Shown piece after piece: positions 20,801-32,800 of a DNA stretch of 64,000 nucleotides. Within the stretch, counting starts at the first letter, position 1. Each line of letters begins with the position of its first letter. The notes under the pieces are model-generated. The model had not been told where the DNA came from. It was given only the letters and a program-made list of their open reading frames with translations, and did no database searches. The translations under genes and the position numbers were made by a program. The stretch is from Coturnix japonica. Lineage: Eukaryota; Chordata; Aves; Galliformes; Phasianidae. The stretch is from positions 19,684,470 to 19,748,469 of the forward strand of contig NC_029521.1 of assembly GCF_001577835.2 (NCBI RefSeq). The letters run 5' to 3'.

Positions 20801-23800
20801 ACAATTAGTTAAATAGAATCGATGGCTGCTTATTTCAGTCTACTGTTCTCAGTCACTGCTGAGTATTTAAGGCATTTTCACTTGAGTCATTTGTCCTTGG
20901 AAGCTGAATGGATTTATGGGCTAATTTCACAGAAGCTTCTTTTACTAGGGGGACTTGATTCAAAAGGCAGTCTGGATGTATGGAGTTTTTTTCTGCTCTT
21001 TGATAACTTTTACTTTTTGTAAATGAAGCTGGATTTGGGAAAACACGATGTGTCGCAATTGCACTGACATGTCCAGTGGTGTTGAGAAATACATTTGCTT
21101 TTTGCCTAGAAAGCCCGTATACATTCTGCCTGTGACGAGTAAATTTCTCTTTGTGCAGTGTTTCTTGGAAGCATTGACACTCCCTAAGTCAGAAATATCC
21201 CCTTTCATTTAGGGTTTAATTGGCTCTTGTACATACATTTTACTTCCATGTGTGTTCTCAGAGTCACTGCAAGCTTCTTGGAGCAGGCTGGAGAAGAATA
21301 ATGCAAGTCTTCCTTTATTTCAGATTCTGTCCAGCCCACTTAGTCGCAGGGAACACGGCTATGATGCTGTTGTCTTACTTGCCTTGCTGGTCAACTACAG
21401 AAAGTATGAGGTAAGAGTTCTACTGGGTGGCAGAAATCTCTCTTCTCTCAGTTATTTTGTGCTGTCCTCTGGGATATTGAGGAGGTCTGGAGTACAGTTT
21501 TTAGCTGTACAGTGGTAGCTTTTATCAAAGAAACTGCAAAGCGGTCCCATTGTGCTAATTGTGTCTGTCTCTTATGTGCGTGTATGATCAAGTGTATTTA
21601 GTATAAAGCTTGTTCTGTGCATGCATGAGAAACTACATAGGAAACGCTCATTTCCTTTTTGAAAGCATTCTAGGGAAGGTTCCCTTGTAAGAGTTTGTGT
21701 TGTGCAGAACTTGTGTGCTTCCCTTTTGATGTGCGACACTGCTTGTATATAACCTCCAGAGTAAAATTAGTTATCAGTCATCTTGGGCTTCAGGCTGAAT
21801 TTGTGATTCAGAACCTGACTAGCAGACTGAGAGAACGTGGATTCCCAGAAGCCATGCTGAAGATAGGACCAAAGAATGAACTGAAACATCAGAGCAGTAG
21901 CATTTCCAGGAGAAATCTGACTCTCTGAGCACTCTCAGTGACAAGGCAATTCCTATTAATTTCCCGTTCCTGTGGGTGTTGTCTGAATCCAGAACTACAG
22001 GCAGTCTGTGCCATTGTAACGTGGAGCAGGAGCATGCAGTTTGGTTTCAGTACAGGGCCATGAAAACAGTCTGATGGGTATTTTGACTGATGAGGACAGA
22101 GTGGGAAGACCAGGGCTCTTGCTGCAGTTATTGCACCTGCAGCTGGAAAACTGAAGTTGCTACATCTATCTAAGATCTCTTCTAGTTAACTAATGTCCTC
22201 TGAACAAAGTGTAGAATTATAGAATTGCTCAGGTTGGAAAAGACCTTCAAGATCATCAAGTCCAACTGTAACCTAACCATACTAACTTCTTTCTTCATTA
22301 ATGTTAGTGTATTCGTTTACACATTCAGATCAGAAGAGATAGATCTGTCTAGTTCCATCCCTGAGAAGTTCCCTGTGTGCTGTAGTTTATCTCCTGAGTA
22401 AGGCAGAGTTCTGTGAGTACATAAGAGCTGTCCTCTGCTCTTTGCAGTAGTTTTTTGAGGCACATAGTGTTGAGGTCCGTTGCTGCTAAAATGTTGTTCT
22501 AGATGACTTCAGACTGGACAACCAAAGCAAATGATGCTTTGTGCTGATGTTTACAAATGAAACTAAAAAGACAACAAACCAATCCAACCTAAGGCAGATG
22601 AGAGGTGAGAGAAAAATCAGCTTCAGTGTTTTATCTGGTAAGGTTGAAACCAACTCAGCTAAGGGTTTTATGTGACAGTTGCCTGGCACTGCCTATTATA
22701 AGTGTCACACGCTACAGGCAATGCCTGTAATAATACAGTCATAATTTTCTAGTTTCCCTTCCCAATTACCTGGAGAATATCTGTCCACGCCTGCATTACC
22801 AGTGTAGCTGTGATCTTGGTTTGCTCAGTAACTTCTGTTCTAGAGGTAAAAATTGTATGTCTTTACACACGACTTTTAAAGAGATGCCACTGATCTGAAA
22901 CCTAATCCCTCTCAAAACTTGTGTTAACCCTGCACTTCTCAGCTGTATTTTTTGATTAATAATCCTATTACTGATTGCATAGATTTTTTAATTATTTTTT
23001 TTACCTTGGTGCTATGCGAGAGAAACATAAAAGGAGCATTAAATAGTTGACTGTGTTGGGAAATAGTGAAACTAACTGCTCAAAAGGATGCCAAGCAGAG
23101 GAAACACTGCAACAAAGAGTAATCACTATGTCCTTTTCTCAACATTGTAAGGGGTGGCTGCTAGAATAGCAACTTAAAACACGAATCAAGCAGTGACTTT
23201 TAAATAGATTGATTCCTGGCTAGCGTCTAGCTGCTAATTTCTTCCATTAGAGTTGCGTATTGTGTCCCACAGTAGACAGAACTGAAAAGAAAGGAGTGAA
23301 AATGTGTTTTTTTTCTTTCTGTGCTTGTCTGTCTGCATGTGGTGTATCGGACAGCCCTTCATCTTTGGTTGCCTTGTTACAGTCGCCTGCTGTAGGGAGA
23401 CTGCTTTGCTGGACTCGATGATCTGTAGAGGTCCATTCCAGCCCCTACAATTGTGTGATTCTGTGATTCCAGCAGTTGCTGAAGAGACTTAAAAATACCG
23501 GAGACATGAAATTATTAAAATAAAACAAGTCCTTTCAGAACTTGTATGATTTTGAATGTATCTCTTTAACAAAAAGTGTCATTTTTCAAGCTCCAATTCC
23601 CTGCAAGATGCCTTGCCTGCAGAGGAGATGGCCTCATCAGCGCTGGCGGCAAAGCTGCTGAATCATCCCTAATGAATGTTCAGGGGGAAAATCCTGTGGG
23701 GGATAATCAAGTGGACTCTGGCCTTCATTTGTGTTACAGACACACATAGAAGTGAAGCATCTAACTAGAGATTGTACATGGGTAGCTTGATTTTATTTTA

Positions 23801-26800
23801 TTTTTTAATTATTTTTTTTTCCTGCTGTATTTTCTTACCAAAGATTTGCTTGCTGTAGATTTGTGCCAGAGCTTGAGATGCATCAGAGTTACAGGGAAGA
23901 TCTGGTTCCCTCTGCCACATCTGTGCGCTTCTTCACATAGCTCTCACTCTGACATGCCTTGCTTGGGGGATTATGTTTCTGATCTGGTTTTAACTGGCTT
24001 ATCTTTTAGAAATTACTTGGTAATCATCTCTTCCAGCTTCCACATCTATTTCTTTGAGCTTACTGGTGTCTGATGGTGGTTAGCTCATAGAGGACATCTT
24101 GACTATTTCTGTGTTCCAGGAGTTTGTGTCTGTACCTTATCACTGAAGAGAAAACTCTAATATTGTAATATTTCCCTTCTGGTGGCACTGTGTTCTCTGA
24201 AGAGATGAGGGTCACATTTTCCTTTTCTTTCTGGACGCACTTGGAGGTGGAAGCTTCTTTTAAGTTTGTGTCACCACTTCACTGACACGCTCTTTAGTTT
24301 TCAAGGTGCTTATCAGCCCCTCTTCAAAGCTGTTGTGTGTTTGCATGCATTGGTGAGTGGCAGGTGTAATTTAGACTTCCAGACATTTTGCAGTAGTTCT
24401 CAGTGAGAAGAAAGCTAAGGGAACTGAGATAACAGGATTGGAAGCAGGCAAGGAATATGGGGAGGACTTAGGGGTGTTTGTGTAACTTGCAGGTTGTTGA
24501 AGTTCATCACAGATGAGCAGGAAGGAGTTTGGAATTGCTGGCTCTGAGTCAGATGACATAGAACACATCCTGGGGAGTCGAGGGCAGTGGGAGCGTGAGG
24601 AGCTGCTGCTGTGAGGAACCCACTCACCATCCATTCTGTGATGGTGTGAAATGCATGTTGAGGTCTCAGGGCAGCCTGTTTGCATTGGTCAGTGCAGTAT
24701 CTCCCAGTTTGCTTATCTGGGAATTTGGAAAACCCCATTGCCCCTAATCCATCATAGCCCTGCTGTCTTTTGTCTGGAAAAACTTTGTTGCTTTTATTGG
24801 TCATGACTCAGAAGTTGACCAGTCTTCTGTGTGAGCTGTGGGATAAGGAGGCTTGGCCTGAGTTTCGCTTTGTGGTATAACGAGAACAGCATAATGACCA
24901 AAAGAAGCAGAACTAAGACACATTTGAAAGAATGAATTTGAAGCTATATTTTAACTACATATTTTTGAATTTTGCTTCTGCTTCATTGTCATAGACTAAA
25001 TGACAGGAGAACGTGGTTGCACAGAAAGAAGCATATACTGTTACTTGATAGAAGCCTCTCCTCCAGCCTCTAGGAAATCTCTCAGTGTGCTTCATGGACA
25101 GATGGGTTCTGTGTGAGTGTTGTGGTCCTTTCTGAGGCAGCAGGTAGCGCAGGCTGTGACAGACTGAGCTTTGAGTTGTTCTGACCTGTTCTTTTTCCCC
25201 TGGACCAAAGAGAAAATCTGTTTCTCCCAAAGCACAGAATAATTGTGAGTGTGTTGTTTTCTGATCAGCCTGATTTTTAACCTGCTGTTAAGCCTTGAGC
25301 TTAAGAGTCAGATAACTGCTTAGCTTGTAAGGCTCTATCTGGTGCATGCTTTCTGCTTTGCTCATCCCATCCACTTTGTACTTACTGCACAGGCAGTCTT
25401 TTCTTTGTCCTAGTTCCAAGTCAACCTTGTTAACTTTGCACTGACACAAAGACAAACAGATGTATGTTGCTAATCTAAAATGCTCCCTAAGTTATTAAGC
25501 CTTATCTTTATAGATGGAGCCTGTGTGCTTTGTTCAGCTTAGTTCAAGGAATTTATATTCTCCAGAGACTTCTGGCTCTCAGTGGTTTAAGCTGTTAAGT
25601 GTTGCGCTCTAACCCTGCAGCAGATGAGTCTGAAATGTTGTCATGCCTTCCTGAATCCTCCTTCATTGAAGCGATCTTTGCGAGGTGTTGTAGAAGAGAG
25701 ATATCAGAACAGTGATGTTGAGTCCCAGCTTCACTGCTTGTGCCTGCTGCGTGTGTGTCACTGATAACAGGCTGTCAGGACTGCTGTCCCACTTTCAGGG
25801 ATGACAGTCCAGCTAGCAAAGGAGCAGAGACTGCATCTCTTCTCAATGAAATCAGCAGCCTGTCTGGCTGAGCAGGTAAAGAGAAGGTGTCCTGAGCATA
25901 GCAGCCATACTGTGCAATGTGACTTCTGGTGCTTTGTGTGTATTCTGCTTTGTGAGATGGGAGGGAAGTTCTTCCCGGGTGGGTGGGTAACCTTTGAAAG
26001 ATAGTAGCAGTGGTTTCTTTTTCTGTGAAGGCTGGACTTTTTTTGAAACGTTTTTGAAGCAGTTTACTTTCTTTCTTCTCTCCTGCTGCTGAGTAGTCAG
26101 TGAATCCTTACATTGTGAAGCTCTCCATCGTGGATGATGAGGCCACGCTCAACGTGAGTATTTGACTTAATTATTTGGTGCTGCTGGGGATGCTCTTCCA
26201 TGTTAGAAGTTGACAAGTGCAGTCTTGGTGCCTGGGAGCAGTGCTGCTGCAAAGAGCACCAGCGTGATGGGTTTCTGCCCTCAGTTTGTTCATCAGTTAA
26301 GTGATGAGGGTGGTTAAAAGACCACGTAGCAAAGAATATGTGAAGGTTGGTTTGTGAGTCATTTGTCAAATGCCTGCATGTTCCTTGCTGTCACTTACCA
26401 AAGATGGAGTGCACTGGTACTCCATTTTTTACAAGTCCTCAACTTATTCACTGTAGTTCCCAAATCAAGAGTCCCCATTCATACTTAACATTGTAGATGC
26501 TGCCTAAGTTTTGTATTTTAAAGCCTTGATACGAAGTGTCAGTGTGTTACCAGCTGGGAGAGATGTGGACTTGAAAATTCCTGTAGGCATGAAGTGAACT
26601 CTGTGCTAACTAAAGGATGAGAGCAACTATTCTGAGTTAATTAAATGAGCTTGTCAGAGAAGGAGGACCAGTAACTGTGGAGTGGTGGAGGCTGCTTAGA
26701 GGAAATGACAAGGTCATTAGTGTTTATGGCCTTTGTTCTGAACCTTTGGGGATCTTTCCTCTAACACGCACTTCCTTCTGGACTTGTTGCTTTATTGAGC

Positions 26801-29800
26801 TTTCTTGAGTGAGTCAGGTATGCCTGGTGGCCCAAGGAGAATAAACTTTCTCCTCTGAACTTAATTAAATAGATCTTCAACTTGAAATTTTGGTGCTTTT
26901 TTTTTGTTTGTTTGTTTGTTTGTTTTTTGTTTTATATTGTCCCTTTGTTGTGTAAGTGTATCTTATTAATTCAAACAGCTGCAGGGGAAATTCTTAGCAT
27001 CGTATTATGGTATCTTTGGGAGCGGGGGGTGCTAATGTGTGTTCAGTGTTTGTTTTCCTGCATTACAATTTGTAATGTAAATGTTTTGAAACTCTTCTTG
27101 CAGGGAATGGGACTTGTAATTGCCCAGGCTTTATCAGAATACAACAGGTAAAACATAAATGTCTCTTGTTTTCAAATGCATGTTAATTGCATTCCATTTC
27201 AACGTGCTTTTTTGAGTTAACTTTTAGTCCCTTACCAATCCTCATGCAGCTGGAGAGGCAGGGAATAGTTTATGCTTTGTGGTACTTCTGCTCAGTTGTT
27301 GTCATTGTAAGTATGAATACATCCGTACCAGCTGTGCTGATGTGCTTCAGGACAGATCTTGCTGTAGGGGAAGATTTCTATTTCATGTTTTTACTGTCGT
27401 GGGTTTTACCTCTATGAACTTTGTGTAAAATCTTATGGTCTGGGAGAAAAGATAAATCACTTGCTGGGTAATTCTCTTAGTTAACTGAAACCTGATCTAC
27501 AAACAGATCTATCCAGGGCTGTTCACACTCCAGATCAGAGGTAATCAGGAGATATATGCTCTTGCAGTAAGTCCTCCTGAGGAAAGAGCCAGAAAGCCAG
27601 CAGGAGGGATGGTGCATTCCCATTGTTGGTTTCATAAGTAACAATACAAAGTATCTAAGTTTTCTTAAGGAAAAAGCTCTTCAAAAAAATTGGCAACAAT
27701 AGCAGTTTTACTTGAGTGACCCCAAGTTCTTTGAGGGCAGGAGAATTCTAAAAGTATCCAGGAAGTTGTTTTCATTCCATTTGAATTACACTGTTACAGA
27801 TCGACCTGCAAGATGATGCAAGTCAACAAATGGTGTAGATACATGTAACACAGAGGTTTTCTGTTTTGCACTTACCTTCCATTATTCTGACAGAAGTTGT
27901 CTTGGGCTGTGGTTTGTTTGCTTATCTTTCTCTCCCCTTCCTGGAATTTTAGAATTGTTTTCTTTGTGTGATGCAGAATGTGTAATTGGATTCCTTCATG
28001 AAAGACAGAATAAACAGCCATGTGAGCTCTGCTAGCCCGTTTCAATGTCAGATGAGGCAATGAGCTTAAATTTGAGGTGTCCAACCTATTTGTTGACTTC
28101 TTGTTCCAAATCCAGTCTTAGTTAAGGGCCTCCATGACTAAGAAGGCAGGTGGTGACTGCTGTCATGTTTCTGGGCCATGTCTATGTGCATGGTAGGTCT
28201 GATGTTTGCTTATGTTGTCATGTTTAATAGACTGTTCAGGAACATCCTTGTGTCCTGGAAGTAAGGCAGGTAGGAACAGATGGCTGTCAGCAGAGCAGTT
28301 CACTGAACCACCTTCCAACCCCACATCTTCTGGGGAGAGAAATATGGGATCTGGTAGTTTTGGGCCATTAACTGGTTTTATGGTCCTCGTGGGTTCTTCT
28401 GGCCATGGTGATAGAGATGGTTTACTCAGTAGCTGATGATGATTGAAATGAAAGTACCCCGTAGTTACAGGCTGTGTTCACGTGGTTTGTAGTTATACTG
28501 TGTGGTTAGTTCAAGACAAGACTTCTGGAGTCACTTGATACACCCCTAGTGTTAGTCCAGACTGGGTATATCCTGTGTAACAGCACAGACGTTGTTCAGA
28601 GTCGCATCTTTCAGCACCTTCACTTTATCTCTAAACAGTTTACAGATATTTTTTTCATATCCTCTTCTTTTTCTGGGTTCTTAAAAAGGAATTTTGAATG
28701 TCTGAACTTTTTCCCACCTGCATCATAATCAGATAAAGCTGTAATATGGGGATTTAGAGAAGAAAACTGTAGTTACCTTTCTAAGCTTGAAGCTTCATCC
28801 TGATTTCTTTGTTCAGGCAATACAAGGATAAAGAAGAAGAGCACCAGAGTGGTTTCTTCTCAGCCCTCACTAATATGGTAAGCAAGGATTCAGTGTTGAT
28901 CTATTATTAAAACAGGGACTTCCTGGAAGTTCAGCAGGTGGGTGAGAGTTTCCAAAAACACAGCTTAGGATGTATTTCTGTAGGAAGGATGCACTGATAT
29001 GATCTAAACCAAATAAAGCTGAAGTAACGGTGTTCTGAGGAGCATATTGCTGTCTGGATGAGAAAGTGCTTTCAAAAATAAGGGCAGTCCAGCGCTGACA
29101 GCTGTCTGTCAGGAGTGATGTGGGTAAAAATGCTGTGCTTTGGGGCACGCCGATAGGAACAATCCCTGTTGTCTTCTCATAGAACCACAGACTAATCAAG
29201 GTTGGGATTTAAAATACATGTTTTTTTCTGTGACTTGACAGATTAAGCACTGGGCAGTTACAGAAGAACAAACAATGTGCTTGTATACGATCATCCTGTT
29301 CTGTCCTTTGTGGAACTTTCCCACTTGTATTCCACAGGTTTTGGAAAGTAGGGTGCATTTGTGCTGTGGCTGAGAAGGCATCTTGCAGTGCACCTCTTAG
29401 TTAAATCCATGTCTTCCCTCTTGTTTGAAAGCTCTGAAAAATTCCTCCTCTGCAGTACTTTTTCTCTCCATAGGTGGGCAGCATGTTCATAGCGGATGCA
29501 GATGAGAAGATATCAGTCCAGTAAGTGTACAGATGTTATTTGCACAATGAGTGACAATTCACTGCTGTGATCAACGTGGTCTTCCCCATCATGGAACTGT
29601 TTTAATGTAACAAAACAAATAGAAGGGGCAGGTGGTAAATACAGGGGTGTGTTGTGACTGTGAAGACCTCTACCCTGAAAAGAAAGGGCTTTAGACAAGA
29701 AAACGTTGCTTGAGGGTGAGTAACAAGGAAGACGTTCTGCAGGAGGAGAGCAGCGACTATAGTTGAAATCTAAAAATAGATGTTTTTGTGCACTGCTCAG

Positions 29801-32800
29801 TACCACTAATAATGGGAAAAAGAAAGTGGATTGCAGGGGCAGAGTTTAAAATGGTTGGGGAAATAATATTCTTTCTGAAGCTTTGCTCTCAGGATTCTCA
29901 TCTGGAATTAGCCTTTAATTAACTGTGCTCTTGTCTGTGTCCTTTCCACAGAACTAATGAAGCAATCCTTCTGGCCCTCTATGAAGCTGTCCACTTAAAC
30001 CGGAACTTCATTACAGTTCTGGCACAAGTGAGTTTCAGTACCATGTTCAGTACCATGTTTGCCTTTTTCTTTATATTAGATGTCTTTTGAAATTAAAAAG
30101 TCGGTAAATGAATTGGTGACAAGGTAAGTTTGGGGTTTGTTTTTTTTTCTTCTTTCCCCCTCCCGGGTGCTTTTCACAGATGTAGATGAGCACAAAAAAA
30201 AGCAAACCAGGGACTGGATTTATTTTGCTTCTAGGAAATGCTTTCTGCCTTGCCAGAAAATGCTTAAAGTTCTGAGGGCACGGCTCATACTAGGAGCCAT
30301 TTTTCACACTGAATGGAAGGTCTGCATGGAGTTCTTTCTGTGCTTTTGTGATACTGCCATCATGAAGATGCAGTCAGTTTGTTATAGCAGTGTCACGGGT
30401 TAGTTAGATTTACCTATGCCCGTGACAGGGGAAGCACCCCACGCCCCCCCCCCGGGGCCCGGAAAGGAGGGGGAAAAGGGGAGTGGGATAAAACAGCGAC
30501 AATCTAAGGAGGAAAACTTATTTTACTAATATGATATCGAAATACAAGATAACACATATATATAATATAAGGCTAACAAATCGAACGAAACAGAGAGAGA
30601 GAGTCTCCGAAAAACCGAGAGGCCTACTGTGAACTCTAGGCGACACGGCTGGAACGCTTCCCACTCTCCGAGAAGTTCGAGAGAAGAAGGAGAGCACACT
30701 CCAGCTGGGAACGAGATTATATAGAGTCCTGGTCCGTGACTTATTGTTACTCCTGTTGTTCTCTGGGATATGTAGTCTTCTTCTGTGGACTGCACATTCA
30801 ACAGAAGTATCCATACTTGACATGATGTTATATGTGGAATATGATAGCAAAATTACAAAATTACAAAACCATGACATTCCACCCCCCTTATTCTACATTA
30901 TTACATCATGGTTAATATATACATATATACATATATATACACGTATGTAAATTGTGATAGCTAATAGTAGAATTGCATGTAACATAACTAAATGTACAAC
31001 TATAATAACTAAAATACACTCACATGCAACATATATATATATATATAGATACATAAATTATTGACTGCACTCCCCCAGCATCAAATTCCCTTGTGGCACA
31101 CATTGAACATCCCATCCTCTGCATTACACCACCAAGTGCACCCAGGTCCCTGGCGAAGACAGTTCCACGGACAGGTTTGCCCTTTCCAGAGGCTGGAAGA
31201 CCCAAACAGCTTTCCAAACATGTTCTTTACATGTATAACAGGGACTTTATCTCCTTCTACAGTGTGTAGGGGGCTAGATTGACTAGGACCATCACGATTG
31301 ACAGATCCTCTAGTATTGACCACCAAGTGGCTTCTGCAGATTCTTCTCCCAGTGCTTAAATGTTCCACCACCCATTGCTTTCAAGATAGTTTTCAACAAC
31401 CCATTATATCGTTCATTTTACCAGAAGCTGGTGCATGGTAGGGAATATGATAAATCCACTCAATGCCATGATCTTTGGCCCAAGTATTTTAAGAGAATTT
31501 TTGAATGTGTCCATTATCAGATTCAATTCTTTCTGGGGTGCCATGTCGCCACAGGACTTGTTTCTCAAGACCTAATATGGTGTTTCGGGCGGTAGCATGG
31601 GGTACTGCGTATGTTTCAAGCCACCCAGTGGTTGCCTCTACCATAGTGAGTACATAACACTTACCACTGCGAGATCGTGGCAAGGTGATATAATCAACCT
31701 GCCACGCCTCCCATATTTTATACTTTTGCCATCGCCCTTCCTCCCAGAGAGGTTTCATCCTTCTGGCTTGTTTAATTATGGCACATGTTTCACAATCATG
31801 AATAATCTGCGCAATAGCGTCCATGGTTAAGTCCACCCCTCGGCCTCTGGCCCACTTATATGTTGCGTCTCTTCTTGATGGCCTGAGGTCTCATGAGCCC
31901 ATCGAGCTAGAAATAATTCGCCCTTAATGTTGACAATTTGTCTGGTATTTCAAGGTCACGTTCTCCGTGAGCAGCTACGGAAAGATAACACTCCAACACT
32001 CCCGTAACGAAGCTCTTTTAAGAGCAAAGAGAGAGTTGTTCTAGAAGAGCTAAAAAGCTCTATGCCAGCCTCTCTCTCACAAAAAATCTGTCACGGGTTA
32101 GTTTAGATTTACCTATGCCCGTGACAGGGAGCCACCCCGACCCGCCCCCCCCCCCGGGCCAGGAAAGGAGGGGGAAAAGGGGAGTGGGATAAAACAGCGA
32201 CAATCTAAGGAGGAAAAACTTATTTCTACAATATGATATCGAAATACAAGATAACACAATATAATATAATTAAGGCTAACAAAATCGAACGAAACAGAGA
32301 GAGAGAGTCTCCGAAAAACCGAGAGGCCTACTGTGAACTCTAGGCGACACGGCTGGAACGCTTCCCACTCTCCGAGAAGTTCGAGAGAAGAAGGAGAGCA
32401 CTCCAAGCCTGGGAAAGAGATTATATAGAGTCCTGGTCCCGTGACTTATTGTTATTCCTGTTGTTCTCTGGGATATGTGTCTTCTTCTGTGGACTGCACA
32501 TTCAACCAGAAGTATCCATACTTGACATGATGTTTATGAGTGTGGAATACTGATAGCAAAATTACAAAATTACAAAACCATGACAAGCAGTAAGAGTGCT
32601 GCAGCTATCGGATCATACCCATGATAAATTAGAGATCAAGGAAAGAAGCTGATCCAGCTCCAGGCTGGATGAATTGTTCCGTCTGGACGTGCACATCCCA
32701 CATGTTGTTGTTTGTGTAGGTATCCCTCACTTAGGAACTAATCAATGACTGCTGTCAGAACAGAGCACTTCTCCTTGTGCTTTTCATGGTGAAGAAGCAG

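Larger units (their letters stand above)
21411..26096 (+). other. ARMH3: ARMH3 intron between exons ending 21410 and starting 26097
   Basis: A 4.7-kb intron with two CR1 fragments (22,212 and 23,370) and AT-rich patches, notably near 22,970-23,000 and 23,788-23,820. Short open frames lack coding character. I see no RNA gene. Confidence 0.6.
30391..32585 (-). mobile_element. Endogenous retrovirus, short and broken, with two LTRs
   Basis: A fossil LTR retrovirus lying antisense to ARMH3. Two nearly identical LTRs of about 490 bases bound a 1.2-kb internal region. Each LTR has short terminal inverted repeats (TGTCA...TGACA). The element is flanked by the same five bases, AGCAG (30,386-30,390 and 32,586-32,590), a target-site duplication. 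A purine-rich tract next to the left LTR, read on the - strand, fits a polypurine tract and fixes the orientation. The internal part keeps integrase-like sequence on the - strand but is far too short for gag and a whole pol, so it is broken and much reduced. Very similar LTRs suggest a recent insertion. The family is not certain; a five-base duplication fits ERVL-like and several other groups. Confidence 0.9.

Noticed and set aside
30900-31050. AT-rich alternating repeats that look array-like
   Set aside because: Simple ATAC/AT sequence inside the retroviral element, not a CRISPR or other structured array.
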